Assembly: GCF_024496245.1 (NCBI RefSeq) | Contig: NZ_CP101740.1 | Coordinates: forward strand, 2,293,501 to 2,357,500 | Origin: Sphingomonas qomolangmaensis | Lineage (GTDB): Bacteria > Pseudomonadota > Alphaproteobacteria > Sphingomonadales > Sphingomonadaceae | Reading direction: 5' to 3' | DNA: 64,000 bases | Shown: piece by piece, positions 1-8,786 of the stretch | Numbering within the stretch: position 1 is the first letter of the stretch | Layout of the letters: each line of letters opens with the position of its first letter | Notes under the pieces: model-generated | Seen by the model: the letters and a program-made list of their open reading frames with translations, nothing else | Told to the model about the DNA's origin: nothing | Databases searched by the model: none | Translations under genes and position numbers: made by a program

Positions 1-373
1 CGAAGCGCTGGACGAAGACCTCGCCATGCCCGCCCTCCATCACCACCGCCACCGTTTCGCGCGAAGGTTCGGCGGCGAAGGCGGCAGCCGCGACCACCGC
101 GGGCGCGCTATACCCGCTGACCGGCACGCCCCAGCCAAGGCCGAGCCCGCGCGCCGCCGCGATGCCGACGCGGATGCCGGTGAAGCTGCCCGGCCCGCAA
201 TCGACCAGGATCGCGTCGATCGCGGTGTCGCCCACCACTTCGCCGATCATCGGCACCAGCCGCTCGGCATGGCCGCGCCCGACGACTTCGTGCAGCGACG
301 AGGCCACCTCGCCATCCTCCAACAGCGCGACCGAACAGGCGGCGGTGGCGGTTTCGATGACGAGGATGCGCAA
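1..373 (-). CDS. tsaB: TsaB, tRNA threonylcarbamoyladenosine biosynthesis subunit (3' end outside window)
   Basis: The N-terminal 124 residues of TsaB, the scaffold that works with TsaD and TsaE to make the universal t6A37 modification of ANN-decoding tRNAs. The start reads L/M-RILVIETATAACSVALLE, the ASKHA-fold beginning typical of the family, followed by the GPGSFTGIR loop. No ATG fits this beginning. The only suitable start is TTG at 371-373, 19 bases downstream of the stop of the preceding reductase gene on the same strand, so the two genes are probably co-transcribed. The C-terminal half lies left of the window. Confidence 0.88.
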   Translation of the reverse strand, partial: MRILVIETATAACSVALLEDGEVASSLHEVVGRGHAERLVPMIGEVVGDTAIDAILVDCGPGSFTGIRVGIAAARGLGLGWGVPVSGYSAPAVVAAAAFAAEPSRETVAVVMEGGHGEVFVQRF

Positions 374-392
374 CCGCCGGCCCTGCTGCGCG

Positions 393-986
393 TCAGGCGA
401 CGCGGTTGAACTGGTCGAATTCGGGCCGCGGGCCGCGGTCGAAGATCGACGAAGGATCGCCCTTGCCCAGGGTCGCGATGAAGTTGACCTTCACCGCCGG
501 CTGGTCGGCGAAGAACGCGGCATTCACCTTGTCGGCATCGAAGCCCGACATCGGCCCGACGTCCCAGCCGAGCGCGCGGGCGGCGATGATCAGATAGGCG
601 CCTTGGAGCGACCCGTTGCGCAGCGCACTCAGCTTGCGCCCTTCGGGATCGCCGTCGAACCAGGCCTTGGCGTCGGTATGCGGGAACAACCACGGGAGCT
701 GCTCGTGGAATTCCTGGTCCATGCCGATCACCACTGCGGCGGGCGCCTTGCGGATCTTGTCGGCATTGCTGTCGCTTGCGCACGCCGCCAGCGTTTCGCG
801 CGATGCTTGGTCGAGGCACCACACGAAGCGCGACGGCTGCTGGTTCGCCGAGGTCGGCCCCATCTTGAGCAGGTCGTAAATCGCGCGCGCGTCGGCTTGC
901 GTGAACGGCGCGTCGGTAAAGCCATTATAGGTGCGCGCGGCGCGGAAGATCGTATCGAGCGCCGCTGCGTCGAGGGGTTGGGCCAT
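393..986 (-). CDS. RutE/HadB-type nitroreductase family protein (malonic semialdehyde reductase-like)
   Basis: A 197-residue flavin (FMN) oxidoreductase of the nitroreductase superfamily. The FMN-binding start (RAARTYNGFTD, then MGPTSANQQPSR at about residues 42-53) and the length match the RutE/HadB subgroup, which reduces malonic semialdehyde to 3-hydroxypropionate in pyrimidine breakdown. No other rut genes are nearby, so the physiological substrate is uncertain and a general quinone or nitro-compound reductase is possible. It lies immediately upstream of tsaB on the same strand. Confidence 0.82.
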   Translation of the reverse strand: MAQPLDAAALDTIFRAARTYNGFTDAPFTQADARAIYDLLKMGPTSANQQPSRFVWCLDQASRETLAACASDSNADKIRKAPAAVVIGMDQEFHEQLPWLFPHTDAKAWFDGDPEGRKLSALRNGSLQGAYLIIAARALGWDVGPMSGFDADKVNAAFFADQPAVKVNFIATLGKGDPSSIFDRGPRPEFDQFNRVA

Positions 987-1017
987 CGTTATTCCTTCGG
1001 ATCGTTCGGATAGGGTG

Positions 1018-1593
1018 TCAGACCGCGCGAACTTCGGTCACTTCGGGAACATAATATTTGAGCAATTGCTCGATCCCGTTCTTCAGCGTTGCCGAAGACG
1101 ACGGGCATCCCGCGCACGCCCCCTGCATCTGCAGATACACCTTGCCCTCGTTGAACCCGCGATAGACGATGTCGCCGCCGTCGTTGGCGACCGCGGGACG
1201 GACGCGAGTCTCGATCAGCTCGCGGATCTGCGCGACGATATCGGCATCCTCGGGATTGTCGCCGAAATCGCCACTCTCGGCGGGCACCGAAATGCCCCCC
1301 GCGGTCCCTGCACGGAACAGCGGCATGTCGCCCGCGAAATGGTCGAGCAGGATCGCCAGCACGTCGGGCTTGAGCCCGACCCATTCGACACCCGGCGCCG
1401 CGGTGACCGACACGAAGTCCGATCCGAAGAACACCCCGGTCACGTCCCCTAAGTCGAACAACGCCTGCGCCAGCGGCGATGCCTCGGCATCCTCGGGATC
1501 GGCGAAGTCGCGCGTGCCCGACGGCATCACCGTGCGGCCCGGCATGAACTTCAGCGTGGCGGGATTGGGGGTGGTTTCGGTTTCGATCAGCAT
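1018..1593 (-). CDS. NfuA/Nfu1-type iron-sulfur cluster carrier (NifU family)
   Basis: A 191-residue Fe-S carrier. The N-terminal Nfu_N domain starts with ETETTPNPATLKF and the C-terminal NifU domain carries the cluster-binding CAGC motif (C160, C163). It receives a 4Fe-4S cluster and hands it to apo-enzymes in the cytosol. The ATG at 1591-1593 is chosen because the family begins M-x-I-E-T-E-x-T-P-N-P; the in-frame reading further upstream has no family similarity. It is divergent from purB, with a 151-base shared upstream region. Confidence 0.93.
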   Translation of the reverse strand: MLIETETTPNPATLKFMPGRTVMPSGTRDFADPEDAEASPLAQALFDLGDVTGVFFGSDFVSVTAAPGVEWVGLKPDVLAILLDHFAGDMPLFRAGTAGGISVPAESGDFGDNPEDADIVAQIRELIETRVRPAVANDGGDIVYRGFNEGKVYLQMQGACAGCPSSSATLKNGIEQLLKYYVPEVTEVRAV

Positions 1594-1732
1594 CCTTGGC
1601 ATGTGGCGGCCAGCAGGGGCGCGATCAACCCCGAAACGCAGCCGCCGCACGGTTTGCGCCCCCGCCCCCCCTTTGCTAGCGCTCGCGCCATTGCGCGGGC
1701 CCCGCCGATGCCCGGCCGCGACTCGCCATTCG

Positions 1733-1738
1733 AAAGGA
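1733..1738 (+). promoter_or_regulatory. Ribosome binding site fixing the TTG start of purB
   Basis: AAAGGA lies six bases before TTG (1745-1747). The first in-frame ATG (1772) has no comparable site, so the TTG start giving an N terminus of M-V-P-R-Y is preferred. Confidence 0.7.
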
Positions 1739-1744
1739 CATATC

Positions 1745-3088
1745 TTGGTTCCTCGCTACGCCCGCGCTGCCATGACCGACCTCTGGACGCCCGAGGCGCG
1801 CTTCCGCGTCTGGTTCGAGATCGAGGCGCACGCGACCGACGCGCTCGCCGATCTCGGCGTCGTTCCGCGCGAAGCCGCGCAGGCGCTGTGGGATTGGTGG
1901 AACGCCGCGCGCGCGGCCTCTGCCGACGGCCAGGCACCGATCGACGTCGCCGCGATCGACGCGATCGAGGCGGTGACCAAGCACGACGTCATCGCCTTCC
2001 TCACCTGGGTCTCCGAACAGGTCGGCCCGCAGGCGCGCTACCTGCACCAGGGCATGACCTCGTCCGACGTGCTCGACACCTGCCTCGCGGTCCAGCTCGC
2101 GCGCGCCGCCGATCTGCTGATCGCCGATCTCGATGCGCTGCTAGAGGCGATCAAGACCCGCGCGCTCGAGCATAAGCTCACCCCGACGATCGGCCGCAGC
2201 CACGGCATCCATGCCGAACCCGTCACCTTCGGGCTCAAGCTCGCCCAGGCCTATGCCGAATTCGCGCGTAATCGCGAACGGCTGGTCGCGGCGCGTGCCG
2301 ACATCGCCACCTGCGCGATTTCGGGCGCGGTCGGCACCTTCGCCAATATCGACCCCGCGGTCGAAGCGCATGTCGCGGCCAAGATGGGCCTCAGCGTCGA
2401 GCCGGTCTCGACCCAGGTCATCCCGCGCGATCGCCACGCGATGTTCTTCGCGACGCTGGGCGTGATCGCCAGCTCGATCGAGCGCCTCGCCACCGAAGTC
2501 CGCCACCTTCAGCGCACCGAAGTCTTGGAGGCCGAGGAATATTTCTCGCCCGGGCAAAAGGGCTCGTCGGCGATGCCGCACAAGCGCAACCCGGTGCTCA
2601 CCGAAAACCTCACCGGCCTCGCGCGCATGGTCCGCGGCTACGTCACCCCCGCGCTCGAGAATGTCGCCTTGTGGCACGAGCGCGACATCAGCCATTCGTC
2701 GGTCGAGCGCTATATCGGCCCCGACGCGACGATCACCCTCGATTTCGCGCTCGCCCGCCTCACCGGCGTGATCGAAAAGCTGGTCGTATACCCGGTGCGG
2801 ATGCAGAAGAATCTCGATCGCATGGGCGGCCTCGTCCATTCGCAGCGCGTCCTGCTCGCGCTCACCCAGGCAGGCGTCAGCCGCGAGGATTCGTACCGCC
2901 TCGTCCAGCGCAACGCGATGAAGGTGTGGGAAAGCGACGGCGAATTGTCGCTGCTCGAACTGCTCAAGGCCGACCCCGAAGTCACCGCCGCGCTGCCGGT
3001 CGAAGAGATCGAGGCCAAGTTCGACCTCGGCTATCATTTCAAGCATGTCGACACGATCTTCGCGCGGGTGTTCGGCACTGCGGGCTAG
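1745..3088 (+). CDS. purB: Adenylosuccinate lyase PurB
   Basis: A 447-residue fumarase/aspartase-superfamily lyase. It acts twice in purine synthesis, splitting SAICAR to AICAR and adenylosuccinate to AMP, each time releasing fumarate. The superfamily signature GSSAMPHKRNP is at about residues 272-282, and the loops HQGMTSSDVLDT and GRSHGIHAEP supply the catalytic and substrate residues expected for PurB. The start is the TTG at 1745, supported by an AAAGGA Shine-Dalgarno sequence and by the MVPRY beginning usual in alphaproteobacterial PurB (from memory). It is monocistronic here, followed by a 519-base gap. Confidence 0.95.
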   Translation: MVPRYARAAMTDLWTPEARFRVWFEIEAHATDALADLGVVPREAAQALWDWWNAARAASADGQAPIDVAAIDAIEAVTKHDVIAFLTWVSEQVGPQARYLHQGMTSSDVLDTCLAVQLARAADLLIADLDALLEAIKTRALEHKLTPTIGRSHGIHAEPVTFGLKLAQAYAEFARNRERLVAARADIATCAISGAVGTFANIDPAVEAHVAAKMGLSVEPVSTQVIPRDRHAMFFATLGVIASSIERLATEVRHLQRTEVLEAEEYFSPGQKGSSAMPHKRNPVLTENLTGLARMVRGYVTPALENVALWHERDISHSSVERYIGPDATITLDFALARLTGVIEKLVVYPVRMQKNLDRMGGLVHSQRVLLALTQAGVSREDSYRLVQRNAMKVWESDGELSLLELLKADPEVTAALPVEEIEAKFDLGYHFKHVDTIFARVFGTAG

Positions 3089-3147
3089 GTCGTTGAGTCA
3101 TTAATACAGCCGGTCGGCTTCCGCCCTGCTAGCGGACAGCATTCCCC

Positions 3148-3246
3148 GTCACCCCGGACTTGTTCCGGGGTCCGTCGGGCTCGGTCCTCCGTCCATATCT
3201 TTAGCACCCGGCGGCTCGGTGGACCCCGGACCAAGTCCGGGGTGAC
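3148..3246. repeat. Palindromic repeat, GTCACCCC family (copy A1)
   Basis: Two 26-base arms, 3148-3173 and 3221-3246, form an imperfect inverted repeat around a 47-base centre. Each arm is also a small hairpin (CCCCGGACTTGTTCCGGGG). The outer ends are GTCACCCC and GGGGTGAC. The same architecture recurs at 4367-4446, 9918-10019 and 29251-29343. Confidence 0.85.
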
Positions 3247-3585
3247 GATCGGAGAGTGGTCCGCTTTCCACAACTTCCCACCATTCCTTCAATCAGACCG
3301 GCACGGTCACGACGCCGCCAACCAAACCCCGCTGTCCTACAAGCCCCCGTTTTGGTACGCATGCCGCATGAACACGCCCCCCGCATCCGCCACCCGCATC
3401 GCGCTTTGTGACGCGGGAGAGGCGAATCTGGGGGGGACGTAGTGTAGCTTTTGTAGCTTTCCGAAGGTCGGAACCACCCAGGCCTTTGCCAACGCCGCAG
3501 CGCAAGCCGCATCGCCGCCCCCTACCAGCCCCGTTATCGCGCCCCTATCTCGTGCCCCAGCCCTATAACCGTGGCCCTCGCTCCA

Positions 3586-3600
3586 GAACGAAGATAGAAC
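3586..3600 (+). promoter_or_regulatory. LexA (SOS) box of uvrA
   Basis: GAAC-GAAGATA-GAAC is a perfect match to the alphaproteobacterial LexA operator GAAC-N7-GAAC. It lies seven bases before the uvrA ATG and downstream of a plausible -10 (TATAAC, 3564-3569), where a bound repressor would block transcription. uvrA is a classic SOS gene. Confidence 0.85.
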
Positions 3601-3607
3601 GCACCGC

Positions 3608-6600
3608 ATGGCATTGACTCACATTTCCGTGCGCGGCGCGCGCGAGCACAACCTCAAGGGCGTCGATATCGACATCCCGCGCGACACCCTCACGGTGATC
3701 ACCGGGCTGTCGGGGTCGGGCAAGTCGAGCCTCGCCTTCGACACCATCTATGCCGAGGGCCAGCGCCGCTACGTCGAATCGCTCAGCGCCTATGCGCGCC
3801 AGTTCCTCGAACTGATGCAGAAGCCCGATGTCGATCATATCGAGGGCCTGTCCCCCGCGATCTCGATCGAGCAGAAGACCACCAGCCGCAATCCGCGCTC
3901 GACCGTCGCGACCGTCACCGAGATCTACGACTATATGCGCCTGCTCTGGGCGCGCGTCGGCATCCCCTATTCGCCCGCCACCGGCCTGCCGATCAGCGCG
4001 CAGACCGTCAGCCAGATGGTCGATCGCGTGCTCGCGCTGCCCGAGGGCACCCGGCTGCTGCTGCTCGCTCCGGTCGTGCGCGGGCGCAAGGGCGAATACC
4101 GCAAGGAGCTCGCCGAATGGCAGCGCGCGGGCTTCCAGCGCGTCCGCATCGACGGCGAGACGTACCTGATCGAAGACGCCCCCGCGCTCGACAAGAAGTT
4201 CAAGCACGACATCGAAGTCGTGGTCGACCGCCTGGTCGTAGGCGGCGACATCGCGACGCGCCTGGCCGACAGCTTCGAAGCCGCGCTGAAGCTCGCCGAG
4301 GGGCTGGCCTATGTCGACCTGGTCGACACGACGGTGGAAGCGCTCGCCAACCCCGTCACCCCCCCCGTCACCCCAGCGAAAGCTGGGGTCTCCGCGGATG
4401 GCGCGGGACAGGAGCCGCAAGAGACCCCAGCTTCCGCTGGGGTGACGGATCGCAAGATGAAGGGTGCCGGCATCCCCGCCAACCGTATCGTCTTCTCCGA
4501 AAAATTCGCCTGCCCCGTCTCGGGCTTCACCATCGCCGAGATCGAGCCGCGCCTCTTCAGCTTCAACGCCCCGCAGGGCGCGTGCCCGGCGTGCGACGGC
4601 CTGGGCGAGCGGCTCGAATTCGACGCCGACCTCGTCGTCCCCAATCACGACCTCAGCATCAAGAAGGGCGCGGTCGTGCCCTGGGCCAAGTCGAACCCGC
4701 CCAGCCCCTATTACATGCAGGTCCTCGGCTCCCTCGCGCGCGAATTCGACTTCAAGCTCGACACCCCGTGGAAAGACCTCGCCCCCGAGCATCAGGACAC
4801 GATCCTCCACGGCACCAAGGGCAAGCCCGTCACCCTCACCTTCGTCGACGGCCGCAAGTCGTATGACGTCAAGAAGCCGTTCGAGGGCGTCATCGGCAAC
4901 ATGAACCGCCGCCTGCTCCAGACCGAGAGCGCGTGGATGCGCGAGGAGCTGTCCAAATACCAGGCCTCGCGCCCCTGCGAGACCTGCCACGGCGCGCGCC
5001 TCAAGCCCGAGGCGCTGGCGGTAAAGATCGACGGGCAGGACATCGCCCACGCCACGCACCTGTCGGTCGTCGACGCGCTCGGCTTCTTCGAGCGCCTCCC
5101 CGACAGCATGACCGGCCAGCAGCGCGCGATCGCCGAACGCATCCTCAAGGAAATCCTCGAACGCCTCGGCTTCCTCAACAATGTCGGGCTCGACTATCTC
5201 AACCTCAACCGCACCAGCGGCACGCTCTCGGGCGGCGAATCGCAGCGCATCCGCCTCGCCAGCCAGATAGGCAGCGGCCTCTCGGGCGTGCTCTACGTCC
5301 TCGACGAGCCCAGCATCGGCCTGCACCAGCGCGACAACGACATGCTGCTCAAGACGCTGCGCCGGCTGCGCGATCTCGGCAACACCGTCCTCGTCGTCGA
5401 ACATGACGAGGACGCGATCCGCACCGCCGATTATGTGATCGACATGGGGCCGGGCGCGGGCGTGCGCGGCGGCGAGGTCGTCGCCAAGGGCACGCTCAGC
5501 CAAGTGCTCAAGACCAAGGGCAGCATCACCGCCGATTATCTCAACGGCACGCGCTCGGTCCCGCTCCCGGCCAAGCGCCGCAAGGGCAATGGCAAGAAGC
5601 TCACCGTCCACAACGCCACCGCCAACAATTTGACCGGCGTCACCGCCAGCATTCCGCTCGGCACCTTCACCTGCGTCACCGGCGTCTCGGGCTCTGGCAA
5701 GTCGAGCTTCACGATCGACACGCTCTACGCCGCCGCCGCGCGCCAGCTCAACGGCGCGCGCGTGCTGGCGGGCAAGCACGACAAGGTCACCGGGCTCGAA
5801 CATCTCGACAAGGTGATCGACATCGATCAGTCGCCGATCGGCCGCACCCCGCGCAGCAACCCCGCCACCTATACCGGCGCCTTCACCAACATCCGCGACT
5901 GGTTCGCCGGCCTCCCCGAAAGCCTCGCGCGCGGCTACAAGCCCGGCCGCTTCAGCTTCAACGTCAAGGGCGGCCGCTGCGAGGCGTGCACCGGCGACGG
6001 GCTGCTCAAGATCGAGATGCACTTCCTCCCCGACGTCTATGTCACCTGCGACGTCTGCCACGGCGCGCGCTACAATCGCGAGACGCTCGAGGTGAAGTTC
6101 AAGGGGATGAGCATCGCCGACGTGCTCGACATGACCGTCGAGGACGCGGTCGAGTTCTTCAAGGCGGTCCCGCCGATCCGCGATCGCATGGCGATGCTCG
6201 CCGAAGTGGGCTTGGGCTATGTCAAGGTCGGCCAGCAGGCGACGACGCTGTCGGGCGGCGAGGCGCAGCGCGTGAAGCTCGCCAAGGAACTCGCCCGCCG
6301 CGCCACCGGCCAGACGCTCTACATCCTCGACGAGCCCACCACCGGCCTGCATTTCGAGGATGTCCGGAAATTGCTCGAAGTCCTCCACGCGCTGGTCGAC
6401 CAGGGCAACACCGTGGTGGTGATCGAGCACAATCTCGACGTCATCAAGACCGCCGACTGGGTGCTCGATCTGGGGCCCGAGGGCGGCGTGAAGGGCGGCG
6501 AGATCGTCGCGCAGGGCACGCCCGAGGTGGTGGCGAAGGAGCCGCGGAGTTTCACGGGGAAATATCTTGCGCCGTTGCTCGAGCGGAAGGTCGAGAAGCA

Positions 6601-6613
6601 GGCGGCGGAATAA
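3608..6613 (+). CDS. uvrA: Excinuclease ABC subunit A (UvrA) with an in-frame repeat insertion
   Basis: A 1001-residue damage sensor of nucleotide excision repair; as a dimer it loads UvrB on damaged DNA. It has two ABC ATPase halves: Walker [10 protein letters not shown] (33-41) with LSGGESQR, and GVSGSGKSS with LSGGEAQR. Zinc modules CEAC and CDVC lie in the second half. In the first zinc module, C302, C326 and C329 are present but the second position is Ser (CPVS, S305) where E. coli has Cys. I recall CPVS from other alphaproteobacteria. The protein is about 60 residues longer than E. coli UvrA (940). About 27 of these, residues 254-280, are encoded by a palindromic repeat between the UvrB-binding region and the zinc module. 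Expression is probably SOS-controlled. Confidence 0.97.
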   Translation: MALTHISVRGAREHNLKGVDIDIPRDTLTVITGLSGSGKSSLAFDTIYAEGQRRYVESLSAYARQFLELMQKPDVDHIEGLSPAISIEQKTTSRNPRSTVATVTEIYDYMRLLWARVGIPYSPATGLPISAQTVSQMVDRVLALPEGTRLLLLAPVVRGRKGEYRKELAEWQRAGFQRVRIDGETYLIEDAPALDKKFKHDIEVVVDRLVVGGDIATRLADSFEAALKLAEGLAYVDLVDTTVEALANPVTPPVTPAKAGVSADGAGQEPQETPASAGVTDRKMKGAGIPANRIVFSEKFACPVSGFTIAEIEPRLFSFNAPQGACPACDGLGERLEFDADLVVPNHDLSIKKGAVVPWAKSNPPSPYYMQVLGSLAREFDFKLDTPWKDLAPEHQDTILHGTKGKPVTLTFVDGRKSYDVKKPFEGVIGNMNRRLLQTESAWMREELSKYQASRPCETCHGARLKPEALAVKIDGQDIAHATHLSVVDALGFFERLPDSMTGQQRAIAERILKEILERLGFLNNVGLDYLNLNRTSGTLSGGESQRIRLASQIGSGLSGVLYVLDEPSIGLHQRDNDMLLKTLRRLRDLGNTVLVVEHDEDAIRTADYVIDMGPGAGVRGGEVVAKGTLSQVLKTKGSITADYLNGTRSVPLPAKRRKGNGKKLTVHNATANNLTGVTASIPLGTFTCVTGVSGSGKSSFTIDTLYAAAARQLNGARVLAGKHDKVTGLEHLDKVIDIDQSPIGRTPRSNPATYTGAFTNIRDWFAGLPESLARGYKPGRFSFNVKGGRCEACTGDGLLKIEMHFLPDVYVTCDVCHGARYNRETLEVKFKGMSIADVLDMTVEDAVEFFKAVPPIRDRMAMLAEVGLGYVKVGQQATTLSGGEAQRVKLAKELARRATGQTLYILDEPTTGLHFEDVRKLLEVLHALVDQGNTVVVIEHNLDVIKTADWVLDLGPEGGVKGGEIVAQGTPEVVAKEPRSFTGKYLAPLLERKVEKQAAE
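4367..4446. repeat. Palindromic repeat inside uvrA (copy A4)
   Basis: Arms 4367-4392 and 4421-4446 (26 bases each) begin and end with GTCACCCC / GGGGTGAC like the intergenic copies, but have a different inner stem (CCCCAGCGAAAGCTGGGG). The element is read in frame without a stop and adds peptide such as TPAKAGVS and ETPASAGVT to UvrA. Confidence 0.85.
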
Positions 6614-6944
6614 GCTCCCCTTCCCTCTCTCCTCCGGGGAGAGGGTGGCCGCCCCCGGCGAAGCCGGGAAAGGCCGGGAGAGGGGCAGTAAGCCAAGCGA
6701 GATGCCGCTAAGCCCACACCGCCCCACGGCATCGCCACCCACCGCCACTTGGCAAGTATAGCCGAACACCGCCCCAGGCATCCCCCCGTCCAAATCCCCT
6801 CGGAGCGGCTGGGTCAGCTACGACGGCTGCTTTCGGTTCCCGGGGAAACCGATCATCCGCATTTTTAATGTTGCATCCGCAACGCCAGCTTTGGTTAGCT
6901 TGGCATGGCAGGCGCCTAACGTGTCCTGCGCGAACCGATGCATT
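6614..6944 (+). other. 331-base region uvrA to the island
   Basis: The region starts with a repeat of the CCCTC/GAGGG type (6615-6686). From about 6800 it passes into the lower-GC flank of the DUF262/HEPN island. No convincing gene is present, and no tRNA, integrase or clear attachment repeat was seen at this boundary. Confidence 0.5.
6615..6686. repeat. Palindromic repeat, CCCTCTC/GAGAGGG type
   Basis: CCCTCTCTCC pairs with GGAGAGGG in a tight hairpin, followed by a second GC-rich stem ending in GGGAGAGGGG. It follows the uvrA stop directly. It is related to copies at 40090-40182 and 60950-61097. Confidence 0.55.
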
Positions 6945-7553
6945 TTAGCTTTCTCGACAAATCTTATTAAGACAGCTGCCAACACTAGACACATGGTGAT
7001 CAAAATAGGTGACGTTATTCGTCATTGATGTTCGAAGATAATATCCTGGAGATGTGCTTGACCGAGGCAATACAACAGAATTCAGGACTTTTTTCTGGAA
7101 AGAGTATTTGCTATCGGTGCTTTTGTGGGCGATGTGATTTCGAATTGCGTATGCTTTGGCAATAGATATTTTTTGAGTTGGGTCCAACCCAACAAAGGGC
7201 CCTCCATTTTTCAAATACACTTTTGCTATTTTTTCCATTTGCTCAACAGGTAGAATTTGAAAGTATCTATTTGGGCCTAGTAAAAGCTTTCCCGCCTGCG
7301 CGCGATTTGTGACTGGGAAATTGCTTCTAATGCGGCCAGCGCAATCTACCGGCATCATTAGATTAGTCTTCAAAAGTTCGACAAGCTGAGTTTCAAAAGA
7401 GATAAATACCCTTAAAAATGCTAGCTCATATATAGATTCTAGCTCCCTTCGCGGTAGACCATTTTGATTAAAGAAGCCGACCTGCCGCGATAGCAAACGT
7501 CGCGTCGTACGCACATTTTTTAAAAATGCAGCGATATGATCATTTGGATGCAT
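6945..7553 (-). CDS. HEPN-domain protein, putative RNase effector of a DUF262 pair
   Basis: A 202-residue protein, probably cytosolic, with no signal peptide. The key feature is RNHIAH (R138-H143), an exact match to the R-N-x3-H catalytic motif of HEPN ribonucleases, in a largely helical protein. The segment FISFETQLVELLK (about 50-62) resembles the N-terminal helix of RiboL-PSP/MAE_28990-type HEPN proteins. The ATG at 7551-7553 lies inside the end of the upstream DUF262 gene (14-base overlap), so translation is coupled. GC content is about 40% (24 of 60 in 7081-7140) against 68% in a uvrA line, which indicates horizontal transfer. The HEPN assignment rests on the motif and context, and the RNase role is inferred. 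Confidence 0.6.
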   Translation of the reverse strand: MHPNDHIAAFLKNVRTTRRLLSRQVGFFNQNGLPRRELESIYELAFLRVFISFETQLVELLKTNLMMPVDCAGRIRSNFPVTNRAQAGKLLLGPNRYFQILPVEQMEKIAKVYLKNGGPFVGLDPTQKISIAKAYAIRNHIAHKSTDSKYSFQKKVLNSVVLPRSSTSPGYYLRTSMTNNVTYFDHHVSSVGSCLNKICRES

Positions 7554-8583
7554 GATTAAATATATAATCAGACACTATTTGCTGATTACTTAGGCGATTA
7601 AAGCGACTTGCTAATGCGACTAGCACATTTTCTGGCAGGCCAGACCTGTCTTTAATTTGATCTCCGACATCAAGGATTCGCCGTATTCTGGCATGGGTTA
7701 AAGATATTCCAGCATTCTCTAAACGACGAATTAGATGAAACAACTGTAAAAACATAGCCGTATTACTATACACAGTGGAACGAAGCCCATCGCCGAATGC
7801 ATCTTCTATGGCATCCATCACGCGATTGAACTCTTTGATCACCCTATCCCAATCATCAAAATTGTCATCGTGCAACTTGTAAAACCGGTTTATAAGAGAC
7901 TGAGTCCTCTCAAAGATCCCATTCATTATCAAGATAAAGAGCAGGCTAGTGAATTCTACTTCTTTCATTCTAGCCATATCTTGTTCACTAAACAGCTTCC
8001 AACTGCGCCAACGGTTTAGATTCGCAAACGCGGTATCATAGGAGGCTATCTTAAACTCTCCGAAATATTCTGCATTACGCAACTCCTGCTCATTCAACTT
8101 AGAGCCGGTAGAGTTCATTCTCGCAAAAATGCTAAGAACCTCAGAGTCGCTTGTGTCATTCGGAAGGACATGCGTACTGAGCTGGTAGGAAAGAATGCGC
8201 TTCTTCGCATCCGCACCTAACGTTGAAAACAGTTTTCCTTGCAAATCCTTGTTGTGCTTTTTTTGGACTGTAAAGTTATCCGCATCGGCCGCATCTGCTA
8301 GGCATTTTGGGTCCACGAAAGCAAGCATCGTACGCAGACGTTGCTGGCCGTCTATTACCTCTCGAACCGTAGATAACGTTTCTACATCAGTCCTTTCGCG
8401 AACGAATATAATCGGCACAGGCAAGCCGCGATAAACGGTATCGACGAAATAGGACTTTTGCGCTTTCGTCCAAACACTTCGCCGTTGGAAGCTAGGGCTT
8501 AGCTCCAGTGAGCCAGCTCGCTGCCAACTAAGGAAGTCGGCTAGCGAAAATGTCGTTCGCTTGATGTCCCATTCGCGTATCAT
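7540..8583 (-). CDS. DUF262 (GmrS-like, ParB/sulfiredoxin-fold) protein
   Basis: A 347-residue protein with DUF262 hallmarks: SFQRRSVW (31-38), VIDGQQRLRTM (76-86) and the ARMNSTGSKLNEQELRNA block (154-171). DUF262 domains use NTP for nicking or sensing in anti-phage systems such as GmrSD, BrxU and SspE. The C-terminal HNH/DUF1524 nuclease half of GmrSD is absent: after residue 180 the protein is helical with no visible nuclease motif. It is the first gene of a two-gene operon with the overlapping HEPN gene. Low GC (25 of 60 in 8041-8100) marks it as acquired. The domain assignment is firm and the defence role is inferred. Confidence 0.8.
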   Translation of the reverse strand: MIREWDIKRTTFSLADFLSWQRAGSLELSPSFQRRSVWTKAQKSYFVDTVYRGLPVPIIFVRERTDVETLSTVREVIDGQQRLRTMLAFVDPKCLADAADADNFTVQKKHNKDLQGKLFSTLGADAKKRILSYQLSTHVLPNDTSDSEVLSIFARMNSTGSKLNEQELRNAEYFGEFKIASYDTAFANLNRWRSWKLFSEQDMARMKEVEFTSLLFILIMNGIFERTQSLINRFYKLHDDNFDDWDRVIKEFNRVMDAIEDAFGDGLRSTVYSNTAMFLQLFHLIRRLENAGISLTHARIRRILDVGDQIKDRSGLPENVLVALASRFNRLSNQQIVSDYIFNHASK

Positions 8584-8786
8584 ATACCTAAATCACTCCC
8601 CGTGGCGCGGCACGCAAGTAAAATCCGCATTATCGCTGCGGCGGCACATGCGGCGCCCTCGACCGTGCAATCCTGGCCGGCGCGCATGCACGTTGCAATG
8701 CGCCCGATGCACTTGCCGCGACCGCACGTCGATGTTGAGTGTCCGAAAGCCACGCAATGTTACCCTAAACGATCAGCTCGGTTGTT

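Larger units (their letters stand above)
3089..3607 (+). other. 519-base intergenic region purB-uvrA
   Basis: No gene is supported here. The region holds a 99-base palindromic repeat (3148-3246), an exact tandem duplication of TGTAGCTTT (3443-3460), a possible -10 hexamer TATAAC (3564-3569) and the LexA box in front of uvrA. Short open frames on both strands resemble no family and run through the repeat. Confidence 0.6.

Noticed and set aside
4367..4446. Intein or intron in uvrA
   Set aside because: The insertion is only 80 bases, has no splicing motifs, and matches intergenic palindromic repeats.
3563..6793. A 1076-codon open frame antisense to uvrA
   Set aside because: It mirrors the third-base GC bias of uvrA, has Leu/Asp/Arg-rich sequence without any family motif, and uvrA itself is certain. 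The same applies to long antisense frames over cobT (42255-44585) and ligA (45645-48215).
6818..7003. A 61-codon frame after the HEPN gene
   Set aside because: It overlaps the HEPN 3' end, has no ribosome-binding sequence and resembles no family.
6945..8583. Restriction-modification or complete GmrSD system
   Set aside because: There is no methyltransferase, no HNH/DUF1524 half in the DUF262 protein, and no specificity subunit.
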